64,000 bases of DNA, taken from Eudorina sp. 2006-703-Eu-15. Its lineage: Eukaryota > Chlorophyta > Chlorophyceae > Chlamydomonadales > Volvocaceae. Each line of letters opens with the position of its first letter. Position 1 is the stretch's first letter. The stretch lies in NCBI GenBank assembly GCA_003117195.1, contig BDSI01000119.1:62001-126000 (forward strand), written 5' to 3'. Made by a program: the position numbers and the translations under genes. The notes below the pieces were generated by a model. The model was given only the letters and a program-made list of their open reading frames with translations. It was not told the DNA's origin and did not search any database. Positions 33,425 through 46,310 of this stretch are shown here, one piece after another.

Positions 33425-36191
33425 ATCGTCAGGTCGATACGTACGTAGATTGGCTGTTGGTTCAGTTCCGGAAGGAGTGCAGCAGCAATGTGGCGGGGCT
33501 GGCTGAGGAGCACAGCGAGCGAGCTAGCGTGGCTGGCTGGCTGGTTGGCTGGCTGGTTGGCTGGCTGGCTGGCTGGTTCTGCGACTGGATGGCCCGTTCA
33601 TTAAGGAGCGCAGCAAGCTAGCGTGGCTGGCTGGCGGGCGGGCGGGCGGGCGGGGGGGCGTTCTGGCGGGCGGATGCGGGGACTCGGTGGGCTGATGAGG
33701 TGATGATTGGAGTCTGCTGCTGCTGCTGCCAGGCCAGGGCGACCCGACGAAACATTCCATCCATGGCCTTGCATTGCCCGGATGGGGCTGCATCTTGCTT
33801 GCTTGTGATGTTTTACCCAGCTGAGCACGCAAAGTAAAACAGCCGGCCCGGTTCGTGTAGTGTAGGGTTTGGAGATGGAGTCCATTGTGTATGCATGTGT
33901 TGGTTGCTTGTTGCGTTGTTGTGCGGCCGCCTCAGCGGATGGCGGGCTGTTCTGCGTTCAATGTACCGCAGTCCCCATCGGCCGCACAAGCACGACGACG
34001 ACGACGTGCCCGGGCGGAGCACCTGCTGCTCATGGGCCTTATGATGGGCCTTATGAGCAGGTGGCAGGAAACGGGCGGAGATCCTGCGCTGCAAGCAACC
34101 GGCAAAGCCATTTCAGATGGGTTCAGCGGTCAAGCAAGGGGTCGTGAGGTACTGAGTTATAATTATGTGAACCTTCGAGGGACCTTCCCCTCCCCATGCA
34201 TGCACGTTGATGATGAGGAACAGGAACCAACCAACCAACCCGCCCGCCAACCCGCCCGCCAACCCGCCCGCCCGGAGCGTTGTGATGAGCGAGGTGCCTT
34301 CCCCCCGTCCGTTACGTCAGGGGGCCACCTCGCGGGCCACCTCGAGCTTAGTGGGTCTTAGTGGGGACGGACACAGCGGCGTGCCGCAAGGGCGGTGCCA
34401 CGCAGCGGCCCCGCTGACGCTTCGGGCGGGGGCGGCGAAGCTGTGTGTGGGGATGGTGCGTGGTGGTGGTAGGTGGTTGCGGGGGCGCGCTGCGGCGGCG
34501 CCGGGCGAGCGGGTGGGTGCGTGAGTGGGTGAGGCAGCAGCAGGTATGCAGCGCATGCAGCAGGCGCGGCAAGGGGCGGCCGTGAAAGGGGTAGCTAGGT
34601 CGCCGGGCATTGTTGTGGGGCGCAGGAGGCGGGCCATCCAGCAGCGGCAGTGACTCTAGCTGGGTAGGGGACTGTGTCTGAGTGGAGCATCCCGTTTATT
34701 TGTGGCAGGTCATCAGGGGTGGTCGTACGTACGTGGGGGAGTGCGTGGGGACGGCTCGCTACGGTAGGAGGGTTGGCAACTTCCAGTGCTGATGTATGGT
34801 GGTCACGGTATGCATCCCGAGGGAACACTACTCTTTGCGTGCAGTGAGCAGCCGTGCAACGAACCTTGCTTCGACCTGCCTGCGTGCTGTTTCCTTCCAT
34901 AAAATGCTATGACGATCGGTGATCTCCAGTTAGCACAAATGTAGTAAGGCAACCCAGCCAATACACCCGGTCCTGTACGTACCAACGGTACGTACGTGGT
35001 GTGGCGCGGTTGCGGGTAGGTATGTGGTAGCTTCGTCGATATTACCTGTAACACCGAAGTCGGTGTGAGCGGAAGCGTATGATCGTAGGGTGACCCACTG
35101 AGAGTAAACACGAATGTACATGGCGTAGTGTGGGAACGACCCACAACCACTAGGTGTCCAGTGATGGCTCATGCCCTACCCGTGCGAGCCTCCATGCACC
35201 TGGGGCCTCGCATCACCCAGTGCCGTACCGTGATCGGCATCTTGTGCATCCTTGAGATTCACAACTAACCTTCCCGTGTGACACCCCACGGCGTGATTAA
35301 CCAATAAGCATTATCACCAGAGATCCCATCAGATCTGTCAGCAGAAGTCACTTGGGTTTTGGGGCCCGAGGTAGGTTCCAGAAGTCATGTCACGAGCGGT
35401 TCGAACGCCTAGCTTTTCTAAACTATCATCACAAAAAAGTATTCACTCATATCCAAATGAACAGTTATTTATCCTTTTATATAACATGTTAGCTTGTAAA
35501 GTGGTCCTGGAGTGATCCGAGATCGGTAGCATCAGCTTGCAAGCGTCTTTGGTTAAGACGCACGGGTCACAACAGCTTTCGTGACAAGGCCGAACCTAAA
35601 CCTCCGCCCAATGCCTTCCACTGTGGCATTCATTATATTTATAATTATTACATTATCCTGCGAGCTTTGCGACGGACTCATTGTAACACCAGCGGTCTCG
35701 CGTCCATAATTACTTTAAGTCCGAGGGCCCAGTGTTACATTACCAGCGCAGCAGAGCTACGCACGGCCGTGCGTTTTGGTAGCGCGCGTGCGTGCGGCGG
35801 GGCCCCAACCAACCAACTCCACAAAACTTGACTTGGTCCACTTGGCCCCCCTACGTATATATCTATCTAGCTACGTGCTGCCTGCTGCCTGCCTCCCTCT
35901 GCCTCCACCTACCGATGCGTGCGCGCATATATATACTCACGCTCCTGAAGCAAGCAAGCTTCAATAATACATAACAAATAAACGGAAGTTAATAACTTAT
36001 CAAGTAGCTACGTACGCACGTATTAATAATAATGATTGGCTGGCCGGGTTCGCGGCCGGCACTGGTGGTCGTCTAGGTGGTCGGCCACCGCGCGGCGGGC
36101 AAATCCATGCTTGCTCCCGGCCCTGCTAGATAGCTGCGCCCTGATGATCTTGATTGCCAGCAGGTAATGGGGGGCGCGCGCGGCCATCCGC
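33425..36191. other. Intergenic region
   Basis: Downstream of the rhomboid stop there are GGCTGGTT repeats (33530-33582), a GGCGGGCG run (33632-33660), and an AACCCGCCCGCC triplication (34238-34272). Further on the composition drops towards AT-rich (35.4-36.4 kb). No coding exon recognised. The left edge of duplication unit A lies at its right end. Confidence 0.5.
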
Positions 36192-39100
36192 TTAGATGCG
36201 CCCGCGGTTGTTCCACAGCATCATCGCAAAAGCCTGCGATCGATCAACAAAAGAAACGCGAGCGGGCCCATACATACATGCGCCGTTTTTACTTTATGTA
36301 GTTACGTACGGATGTATCTCGACGTCGATCATCATACATCAACTGCATTCATTTACGCACGTATAACCTAGCTACCTCTCTATGAGGGTGTTTGCACTTG
36401 GGATGACGGAACCTTACACGTATTGGCACATAATGCTACAATGTATAATAATAATGTAAACACCCCGCCGTAATAATGATTCGCATCCGTCGGCGGGAAA
36501 CGCAAACTAACAGCGCGCGGCACGCAGTTTCATCATATTATACACTTCTTGTCTCGATTCAGATAGAGAATGTTATATATACATATTACATATTATATAT
36601 TATATATAGCGATATAGATGACCGCGGCATACATGCAGCCATGCATGCGGGCGACGACGCACCTGAACGGCACTCCACAAGTTGTAGCTGGCACGCCGAC
36701 GTTCGCCGGGCATTAAAAGAAAATGGGCGTTTCCCATCGCCGAGCTCAAACTCTCCCACAGCTGCCTTGATTGAGCCGACCAGGGTTGCCCGAAGCCGGT
36801 TTGCGCGCCAAAGAACGATGTGTAACTTCAGTGAGGAACACATCTTCCGCTCTGAAGACCAGATTGAAGATGAGAAGCATGTTCTACTCGACTGCCCGGC
36901 TTACGATGCAATACGCGCTGAGGAAGGGTTTCACCGCCCTAATACGATGAGGGAGGCGATTGCCTGGGATCCGGCTCGTTTGGCAAAGATGTTGGAGCGC
37001 ATGTGGGCTCACCGTAATTCTATCGTGCCCTTTGGGCGCTAGTCTCGTCGACTCCTGTTAATGCGGTATTGCAAACCAGTGCTTTTGGGCGTTTTGTTTG
37101 CCCTTGGGCCTCCGGCTCGTATGGGTATGTGCAGGTATGGGGTTACGCACCCCCAACCATGTATGTAACGAACACACACACACACACACACATCTTCCGG
37201 CACGTCCGCCTTCGTCATCCATGACATGCGTGCCGCCCTGCTGAGCCATCGGAGCTGGAGACTCTCGTGCTCGCTGCTTCTGCCTCTCAAGCTCCTCCTT
37301 GGCTGTTAACATACAGCTCCTCCAGGCAGGGCTGCTGGTACCAGCTCCTCCTACTCCTGCCTGGTCGTCCGCAGCTCTGCCTGTTTTGTCTCCAGCTTTG
37401 ACTGGGTCGTCCGCAGCTCCGCCTGGCTTGTCTCCAGCCTTGACTCGGTTGCCATCAGTTCTAATTGGGCCTTTGCCAGGGCTTTCTGGGAAGTCTTCAG
37501 CTCCTGAGACCTGATGAACGCATCGATGTGTGAGGACGGCGGCATGTATATCGAGAGCGTCAGCTAGCTACTGTATGTATATATGTACTATATATATATA
37601 TATTAATAAAAATATATGTAGCAAAGACTTGCACAATCAACTGGCACCTACTGGCACCTATGCTATCTACCTTCCATCTATAGATAGCTATCCACCTACA
37701 CCTAGCTATATGTCTACCATCCTATCCATGCATCCACTCTATGTGCTGTGAGCGCGTCGCCTTGATTGCCTGCTTATTACACCCGCCCGTTTGCATGCAT
37801 TGGATGGTGTGCGGGGAACGATCAGTTTGTTATCGCCCGTACGGTATGTTCATTCAGTTCATTCCCCCGCCCGCATGCACGCACGCACACACCCACGCAC
37901 GTACTCTTTGGCGAGCTCCTTCTCCATGTCGGCGAGGCGGCGCTTGAGCCGTGCCACGTCGGCCTCCGCAGCCTCCAACTTCGCCGCAGCCGTCGCCTTC
38001 GACGCCTCGGTATCCAGCGCAGCCATCTCTGCTGGTACCTGCGGCGGCGGCGGGTCCCCGCACTGCTGCCCACCGGCGGCGCCACCTGAGCTGCTGGACA
38101 GCAGCAAAGCGCCACGAAGCGCTACAGCCTACGTACAGATGGATGGATCGATTAGATCGATGGACCAACGCAACAAGTAAGCAAGCAAGGCACATGCTTA
38201 CATGTGGACAACGAAGCAAGCAGCAACAGGCGCCTGCTGCCGTATATAATGAACAGGTACGTATGTTACGTACGATTGTACGGGATTAGATAGGCAGTGT
38301 TGGGCATGTAGATGATGGTACACAACTGCCTCTTTTATTATAGAGGCAGCATCGATGCATTACAATTATTATGGATGTTACAGCAGTACGGTGAAAAAAT
38401 CCATTCATGATTCGTGTATGTATATGCATGCATGGTATGTACCTTGAGGCAGTCGACCACCTCGTCGTGCGCCTCCTGGATGCTGTCGTCGGTGGCCGTC
38501 TCTTGCTTATTGAGGAGCTTCCTGGCACGGCTGAGTGCACCTTGCAGTCGCTGAACTTCAGGCTCCAAGCCGGGTGTGATGGCGACCTGCTTGCCGCTGC
38601 TGCTGCTGCCGCTGCTGCTGCTGTTGCTCCCGCTCGATCCGATCGACCCAATCGAGCTTGTGCGCTCTAAGAGCTTCCGCAAACGCAGCACCAGCCGTGG
38701 CTGGGGGCGTTGCTCATCATCAGCAACCATGGCAGCGAGCTTCTTGGCGCCTTGCTGCTGATGACCGCCGTTGCTGGCGTCGTCGTCGCCTGCTGGGTGT
38801 GCCATCGGCGGCTGCTGGATGGAGGCGCCCATCAGTGACGCCGCCCCCACCATAGCCACACCCTGCAGCAGGACACACATACACACGCACATACATGCAC
38901 AAATGTCATCACACTCATCAGCAGCGAGGTGCATGCTTTGCGTGGGGCGGACTACTTAGACTACTACATCAAACTACCGATCGATGACCCGCGGTGTCCG
39001 CTGTAACATACATCCATAACAATAATCAATTTAAATTCACAGTATATATACATTGATTTCCAATCTTACTTGGAAGGTTTCCGAGAGCTTCTGATACGCC

Positions 39101-39435
39101 GACTGGAGCTCCGCCTCCGATGCAGTGGAGCCCGACGCGGTCAGCTTATGGGCCCGGGCGTATGCGTTGCGCAGCCTGCTTTGAAGTTGATTTTTCTTCG
39201 CGGGCTCCACGCTCTCGTCATTTGGCGAGTCCGTCTGTGCTTGCCTTACAACCTTGTCGACAAACTCCATCAAATACCACAGGCGCGCATAACTCGGCGC
39301 CGACGAGCCATTGCCTTCTTTCTGAATTAGGACAGTTAACTCCTTGGCGGATTTGGTGGAAGTGACATTGCTATGACCGCCGCCGGCGCCAGGAACCTGC
39401 ACCAGGACGGTCTTTCTGCTGACGGTTGCCGCCAT
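36192..39435 (-). pseudogene. Coiled-coil gene, copy A (LINE insertion and in-frame stop)
   Basis: Function unknown. Exons, matched to copy B: complement 39070-39435 (ATG at 39435, 122 codons), 38443-38862 (140), 37901-38128 (76), a long exon from 37563 down to about 36648, and a last exon 36192-36233 encoding LWNNRGRI and a stop. Exon 1 differs from copy B at 8 of 122 residues. The third and fourth exons are coiled coil (KLEAAEADVARLKRRLADME; QAELRTT-type heptads). Two lesions: an in-frame TAG at 37351-37353 in the coiled-coil exon, and a LINE fragment (36850-37187) flanked by a duplicated target in the same exon. Only two to three 42-bp heptad-pair repeats are present, against ten in copy B. 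A shortened product ending at the TAG is possible. Confidence 0.75.
36850..37187 (+). mobile_element. 5'-truncated LINE (non-LTR retrotransposon) fragment
   Basis: Inserted antisense into an exon of coiled-coil copy A. It encodes the C-terminal end of a LINE polyprotein: EDEKHVLLDCPAYDAIRAEE, the usual segment after the reverse transcriptase, then a stop at 37040-37042. A 3' UTR of about 130 bp and an (AC)n tail follow. The target ACACATCTTCCG is duplicated at 36838-36849 and 37188-37199, and the unduplicated site is intact in copy B near 45150. The tail and target share AC units, so the exact end is ambiguous by a few bases. Confidence 0.9.
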
Positions 39436-41852
39436 TGGACCTTGCTGCCTTTATTTTATATAACAGCTACCGTTTAAACAGACGGCCTTTCTATCTGTTG
39501 ATGTATATATACTTTGACTGTCGCAAAAAGTTTGTTGGCGCTGATGGCGCTTTCTTCAAGAACCTTCGGAAAAGTTATCGACAACGCTTTATACATCTTC
39601 ATTTCAAATATAGGGCCCAACTAAGGAAATTCGAATGATGGAAACGTGATTATTACTCCAAAAAGTAAGCCAGTAGTAGTACCTGCCTACCGAAAATGAA
39701 GGAACTTTCATCGGTAAAATGCGATAGGATATTTATATGCAAATTTTTATCACCAGAACATTACATCGATTGCGGCCACTTGTACGCTGGCTTTGACTAA
39801 TTAGGCACACCGGAGCGACGTATGGATGCATACATGACCGCAGAAAATGCAACAGACGTACATGAATTGCGTAAAGCAGGAACTATTTATTTTTGCCTAA
39901 CAATGCCTAACAAACGCCTTGCCTCGCCAGGTATTGAAATGCCATACGTCCACCAATAATGTCCAAGCCCATGAACACTAAATAGTAATGCATTTGCGTG
40001 AAATATTTATCACAATAAGGCCTACGCTACTAATCTGAACTGAATTCCTGAGTGGGGATACTGTCACGCCTGCCGAATCCATCGTTCCAAATAAACTTCT
40101 TTACTTGCGCGACGAATGTATAGCCTACTGCTTCAATTACCGATCATCATTTACACGAGAACATCAGCGGTCATGGGCTGAATTGTTCCCGGTCATACTT
40201 GTAAGCTACCTGCTGTCAGCTAGCTTCATTCGATCGGCAATTCGAACGCACGATTAATAACAAATCTCCGAATGAATGGATGAAGCTAGCTACCGTTTGG
40301 ATCCGGCAGTCCGTGCGTGAAGATTTTCGGTAGGCATGAAGAGAGATGTATTTGTGCGTGCCATATGATGATGGCAACGGCAGTAACGGCAGCCGGTTCG
40401 TTGTATGTCGATAACTGCAGCACCTACCAGCGCCAGCAGCAGGGAGCGAGGGGCGGACGGCTGATTGTGTGGTCGATTATATGTTCGAAAGGACGGAACG
40501 AATCGACTCAAGCGAGCGACCAGCAGGACCGCATGCATGTTCATTTGCTTGGTGCCGTACGTACGTGCACGTACCGACCTATCTAAGCCGTCGCTCCCTC
40601 GCACTGCTGACACCCCATCCATCTGTCTGTCTGGATCGATCCAACGGCGGGCGCGTTACGGTGGACTTAAATACATGAGCACGCCGCCGGGCTCAGCCCC
40701 CGCCCCTCTTGGACGGGTGTGGCTGTTAGTCCTGCCTCGCGCGCTCGCTCGCCATACATCGCATCCGACGACCAACTACCGTAACCGCAGCATAAACAAT
40801 CACACATACACATACAAATACACACAAACAAATAAGCACACATACATGTATCTGCACACTTCCTGAGGATGCGAACGCATGTTTGCACATAGCATGCGGC
40901 ATCCGGCCATCACTGTACGTCGTGTACGAGCGACAGCTTCGTTCAAGAGGCAGTATCTCGAGGCGGCAGGGGTGACGTGGCAGCAAGAGCGCCGCCCTCC
41001 CTCGACCAAGCGGCGGGACGGAGGGTTCCTTCCCTCGCCTCGTTCATGGAAACGCACCAGCCAACATGGCCGCAACAACCGGGTCAACGCGCTCTTCTCT
41101 CCCTCCCTTCCTCCCTCCCTCCCTCCCTCCCACGCATGCAAAGTCAATCTTTCGCAGTATCTATCGTCCCCTCCCTCATCTACATCCTGACATTACGACG
41201 ATGATGATGACGATGACTATCATCATTAGCTACGTAGGGCACACCTTGGTTCACAATGAGGCGGCGCCCCATACATGCACTGCCTGCTGCCTGCGCGCCT
41301 GCTGCCTGCCGTACCCAAGGGGAGAAGAAACGTACTCCTCGCTCGTACACATCGAGCGAGTCGCCGACCCACGCACCCCACCACGCAGCCCCTACCTCTA
41401 TCTTCGAAAATTGCATCTGACCGACGGAGAACAAGCTCCCCGTGATACAGTAAGCGCTTCCGCTGCGGCGGAGGGCCTGCGGCCACCAACGCGCCACCAA
41501 GCAAGGCACCCCGCTAGGTACGGTAACCCGCTAGTGAAAGTAACCCCCAGGTGCCCCACCAACGCATCCCCTCAGGCCTCAGCCCTTCGTGTTGCCCTTG
41601 CTTCCACAGGAGAAACGTACTCCTCGTACACACCGCCCACGGATCGCCCCGCCCGCCGAGAGCGAGAGCTGCCCAGTCCGCCAACCTCGGGCCAAATCCT
41701 GCCTCACCTGCCTGCCTGCCTGCCTGATGCTATTGGACCCCCCCTTTACGGCCATACTTAGTCTCCCCAGCCCCCCTGCCGTTTGTCACCTTAAACCAAT
41801 CCCCAACCGCCGATCCCCAACCGCACGTCACCCACCAACCCATAGTTCACGC
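39436..41852. other. Intergenic region of unit A with conserved upstream sequence
   Basis: 39436-40310 and 40480-40740 are clearly similar to unit B (49651-50320, 51020-51260). Both copies have an A/T-rich AAATAAA-type stretch about 10-25 bp before the ATG and a conserved GTTGGGCCCTATAT block about 180 bp upstream. This could be the shared promoter and 5' UTR. The rest holds TG/CA-rich and CTCC repeats and no recognisable exon. Confidence 0.55.
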
Positions 41853-44021
41853 CTACACGGCCAGCAGGCACATGGACGCCGCGCCCCCACACAGCGCCGC
41901 AAAGCAAGTCATCCGGCCCAGGGCGCTGTCCCGCCCGGGCACCAGCCGCCCCATGTCCTCAGCCACCAACTGCAACCGATCAGGAGAGGCAACGAGGGCG
42001 ACGGGGGCGGCGGTTAAGTGTTGGGGGGGTGGGCGGGATCCGTTATGAGGCTGGTGCGCGAGACTTAAAGCGGGCGAACAGGTGCGCGGTTGAGTTGAAG
42101 CAGCGATCGAGTTAACCTTGCACCTGCACCAGCAGCTGAATGCGTGCCGCCCATGCCGTAACCGCATGTATATATGTAGCACCCTCCCCCGGGCAAGACA
42201 TACACTGCCTGACCTCACCTCACCTTGCCTCAACGGCCTCCTTCCGCCCCACCCTCCCTCCCACACCCACATACACCCACCTGCACCAACGAGATGTAGA
42301 GCAGCATGCCGCCCGACACGCCGTTGAAGGTGCCCTGGATGGCCCGCGACTTGGTCGACTCGGCGTCGTACGTCTCGGCGATGGCCATGCCCACCGCAAT
42401 CCCCACGGGACACGTCAGCGAGTACGTCAGGATCATCAGCCCTGCCTTGACCAGGGAGAAGCCCCCGAGCACCACGATGCTGCCCAGGCTGAGGCCCTGC
42501 AGCGCATCGGGGACGACACCGAACCAGGGCAGTGTGACCGACAGCACATAAGACTGCTTATCACATGCCACGGTGGCGCGGTTTCATTGTGTGGTGAGGA
42601 GGCTACGACCGTCAATCATTACCCGCGGGGTCCGCTGTAACAATTACAAATGATGATAGCAATAGTACCCCACCCCGAAAAATTCGGCGCTGCGCCCTCA
42701 CCCTGCCTCTCCATGACCCGAACAAGCAAGGATGCAAGCGCGCATCCTCCATCGCTTCCGCCGGGGCAAACCCCAACAAGCAAACAAGCAAGAGCGCATC
42801 CTGCGGGGCACATCCGCCCCACGTCCCGCTACAGAGAGGCGCCCTCGGCACCAGGCCGCCGGGCCCCGACACCCCGGATCCACCCCAGAAATCCACCCCA
42901 GAAATCCACCCCAGAAATCCACCCCTAGGGTCCACACCGGAAATCCACCCCTAGGGTCCACACCAGAAATCCACACCAGATCCACGCACTGTGCCACCTA
43001 CCGGTCACTCCCAGGCGCACCCACCCACCCACCTCCAGCCATTGGTGGAAAGCCAGGGCGATGAACTAACAGCGACCTGGCCTCGTGCACGTTCGCCTGG
43101 TTGACACCCAGAGACAGGCCGATGACGACACTGCATGTAAGGTAGAGCGGGGTAAGAAGTTGGAGGGAAGGGGCCGGCGGCGGCAGCAGAGGGGAGGGGC
43201 GGCGGCAGCGGAGTCAGCCTCGAGGTCAGGTAGGGTCGGTGTCAGCGCATGCATGGGGGCCGTATCCGGTGGAGTGTCGTGGACCGTAAACTGAAAGCAC
43301 CAGCTGGTGAAGGGGGCGAAGGCACTGACGTGGGGCCGAGTTGTTCGGTGAGGTAGTAGCGAGATTACTCCATCGGGCGCTCGGGCGGGGAGGGTAGATC
43401 TAGGGGGCGAGGGAGGGGCGGCCCGTGCTGACGTTGGGTCCGATAGAGATCGAGAGATATCGATAGAGATCGGGAGAGATCGGGAGAGATCGGCCGCCCA
43501 CCGCCACCGGACGCACGGACCAGTCGCCGGGGCAGTCGGTCCGTTCATGGCTGCCTGCAGGTACGCCCAACTGCTGCCACAACGACCCAGCCAACCCCCA
43601 AACGCCCAACACGTTAGCGTTACGATATCACCACCACGCCGATCGAGCGACGGACCGCACGGGGACGTGAGCGTGTGTGTTTAGAATTGCAACCCGCCCG
43701 CCCGCCCGATCCGCCCGCCCGAGCGTGTGTGTGTGTATGAACGACATCGTACGGCACGTTGTTCCTTACCTGTGGAAGATGCATCCGAGCTCTACCAAGT
43801 ACGCGACCACCTTGAGCCGCACACTGCCCTCCATCGCCCCCGCCGTACCCGCCGTCAGCCAGTTGGAGGCCGGGCCCCGGGAGACACACACATGGCTGTG
43901 GCTGTGTACGTACGGCAGAGCTGCTGTTGCCGCCGCCGCCGGCCCCGGCGCCGCTTTCTTGCAGATCACCGCAGGACTCCGACTGCTGCATCAGCGGCCC
44001 CGCGGACACCGGCACCGCGGC
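41853..44021 (-). pseudogene. ZIP metal transporter, copy A (truncated, frameshifted)
   Basis: Matches exons 6, 5, 4 and part of 3 of the intact copy B: complement 41853-41969 (stop two codons earlier than in B), 42281-42496, 43033-43130 and 43770 to about 44021. The 5' exons are missing because the duplication junction cuts exon 3. Exon 4 is 98 bp against 94 in B through a 4-bp TTAG insertion, which shifts the frame. Exon 3 has an extra GTAC (GTACGTAC for GTAC) in the His-rich segment, a second 4-bp frameshift. The conserved text is still readable: CPVGIAVGMAIAETYDAE and VRLKVVAYLVELGCIFH. It cannot make a full transporter. Confidence 0.88.
42885..42990. repeat. Short tandem repeats in ZIP-A intron
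   Basis: Alternating copies of CCCCAGAAATCCA and GGGTCCACACC-type units, about 105 bp, absent from the same intron of copy B. Confidence 0.8.
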
Positions 44022-45347
44022 CATCCGCTTACATGCGCCCGCCGCGGCTGTTCCACAGCGTCATCACGAAACCCTGCGATCAACACATAATAAAAGAAAC
44101 GCGAGCGGGCCCATACATATATGTGCCGTTTTTACCTTATGTGTGTAGTTACGGATGCATCTCGACGTCGACCATCAACTGCATTCATTTACGTACAATC
44201 TAGCTATCTCTCTATGAACCTTATACGTATTAGCACATATGTACTGCTACAAGATACAATAATAATATTAACACCCTGTAATGATTCTGGGCTGTTTTTT
44301 TTTAAACAGGTTTAAACCCCGTCGGCGGGAAACGCGCGGCACTCAGTTTGATACACTTTTTTCTTACTTGTCTCGATTCAGATAGAAAGTGTTCTATACA
44401 TACATTTATTTTATAATCTACATAACGAAATAGATGACCGCGGCATACATGCAGCCATGCATGCGGACGACGACTATAGCAAAATACATTTATATAATAT
44501 ATTACATGATAATATTCCTTAATCCAACAGATAGTCAGAAGGTTTATGACGGCACGTCACGGGCACTGAGTTACGGAACACCATCCCGTGTCTAGATGTC
44601 ACCAGAAGTTACGAACCATGCAACCATGTGCCACGTGCAAGCGTGACCGCGTTATCCGCGTAATCCGCGTAATCCAAACACAACTCCGTACAGGGATTAT
44701 CTCCTACATATTACCCGAATACCTGGGATCTGAGGTGCCGTACGGTGATCGGCAGGTGCGTGGGCCGGATATCAAGGCGACGCAGCCGGGTGGGTTGCGA
44801 TGGTCAGACACTAACTGTGTTCGGAGTTCCAAACTTCGCTGCCGCCGGCTACCAATCTCGTATGTTTTCCGCCGGCAATCAGTCTCTCCAAGCCTAGATT
44901 CGCTGCCTCGGTCCCGACCGTCATCGAGCTGGGCCCTAAAGTGAGCGACTGCTCGCTACTACATACGACGCACCTGAACGGCACTCCACAAGTTGTAGCT
45001 GGCAAGCCGACGATCGAGCATTAAATTAAAACTGGCGCTTCCCATCGCCGAGCTGAAGCCCTCCCACAGCTGCCTTGATTGAGCCGACCAGGGTGGCGCG
45101 AAGCCGGTTTGCAGGCCAAAGAGCGATGCCTGTGTAACTTCAGTGAGGAACACATCTTCCGGCACGTCCGCCTTCGTCATCCATGACATGCCGCCCTGCT
45201 GAGCCATCGGAGCTGGAGACTCTCGTGCTCGCTGCTTCTGCCTCTCAAGCTCCTTGTCGGCGGCCTCCAGCCTTGACTGGGTCGTCCGCAGCTCTGCCTG
45301 GCTGGTCTCCAGCCTTGACTCGGTCGTCCGCAGCTCTGCCTGGCTGG

Positions 45348-45978
45348 CAGTGTTTTTTTTTAAGTAATAGATACCGGTCTCAACGCAGCCAATTGCGCAG
45401 AAGCTAAAGAACCCAAGCGTGGTAGGCCTTCTAATAAGCAGCCAGACACACCGTTAACCACAAAATGCTGGACGCTATTTGGACGCTTCGTTCAACGGAT
45501 GCCGGCAACACATCGGCAGCGCTTCAGCTGCAGCTCGGGACGCGACAGCCGGCTTGAGTGAGTACATCGCTTTGGCACAGCTGGTGTTCGTGATGGTGCC
45601 CGGGTCGGTCGAGGATGAGCTAGCGGCGGTTATGTCCTAACTCTGATGCACATGCGTGCATTGTGTGTGTGACTGTGTGTGTGTGTGTGTGTGTCCCGCC
45701 CGACCCGTGTCTCCGAGTGTGTGACCGAAGCCAGGCAGGCGTACAAGCACCTCGCTCGTCCGGGTCCGGGCCTATCATAACACCCAACACTGCAACAATC
45801 GTGGCACTAGCTTACTAACGAACGTGGTTACGTAGTAACAATTATCGGGGGGGGGGTCTGGAGGGGGCGGAGCCCCCCAGCGCCCAACGGTCAAGTAATA
45901 GTTTGCGAAAATCCCTGAGATTTCATTACTTGACTTGTAATGAAAAATTCCCCCCTAAAAACGAAAACAAAAACACTG
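45348..45978. mobile_element. hAT-like element inside coding exon (631 bp)
   Basis: Ends CAGTGTTTTT at both termini and 8-bp flanks CTGGCTGG at 45340-45347 and 45979-45986, as expected for hAT. The target is itself a repeat, but the flanking 42-bp units confirm one extra CTGGCTGG. Internally there is a TG microsatellite (45661-45695) and an inverted pair TCAAGTAAT/ATTACTTGA near the right end. No transposase. Confidence 0.82.
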
Positions 45979-46310
45979 CTGGCTGGTCTCCAGCCTTGAC
46001 TCGGTCGTCCGCAGTTCTGTCTGGCTGGTCTCCAGCCTTGACTGGGTCGTCCGCAGCTCTGCCTGGCTGGTCTCCAGCCTTGACTGGGTCGTCCGCAGCT
46101 CTGCCTGGCTGGTCTCCAGCCTTGACTGGGTCGTCCGCAGCTCTGCCTGGCTGGTCTCCAGCCTTGACTGGGTCGTCCGCAGCTCTGCCTGGCTGGTCTC
46201 CAGCCTTGACTGGGTCGTCCGCAGCTCTGCCTGGCTGGTCTCCAGCCTTGACTCGGTCGTCCGCAGCTCTGCCTGGCTGGTCTCCAGCCTTGACTCGGTT
46301 GTCATCAGGT
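45979..46310 (-). repeat. 42-bp coding minisatellite (14-residue coiled-coil repeat)
   Basis: About eight units here plus two more at 45258-45347 beyond the hAT insertion. Each 42-bp unit encodes QAELRTTQSRLETS or an E-for-Q variant, two heptads with Leu at core positions. The 42-bp period keeps frame, so copy number can change without frameshift; copy A has only two to three. Confidence 0.9.

Larger units (their letters stand above)
36182..44021. repeat. Segmental duplication, unit A
   Basis: About 7.8 kb starting just after the stop codon of coiled-coil copy A and ending inside ZIP copy A. It aligns by eye with unit B in the same order and orientation: last exon, coiled-coil exons, introns, conserved upstream sequence, ZIP exons 6 to 3. 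The unit start (GCGGCCATCCGCTTA) reappears at 44017-44031, where ZIP homology stops abruptly. Confidence 0.88.

Noticed and set aside
43620..44024. A continuous frame across ZIP copy A exon 3 with a different C-terminus
   Set aside because: It arises from the 4-bp GTAC frameshift and the duplication junction, not from a separate gene.
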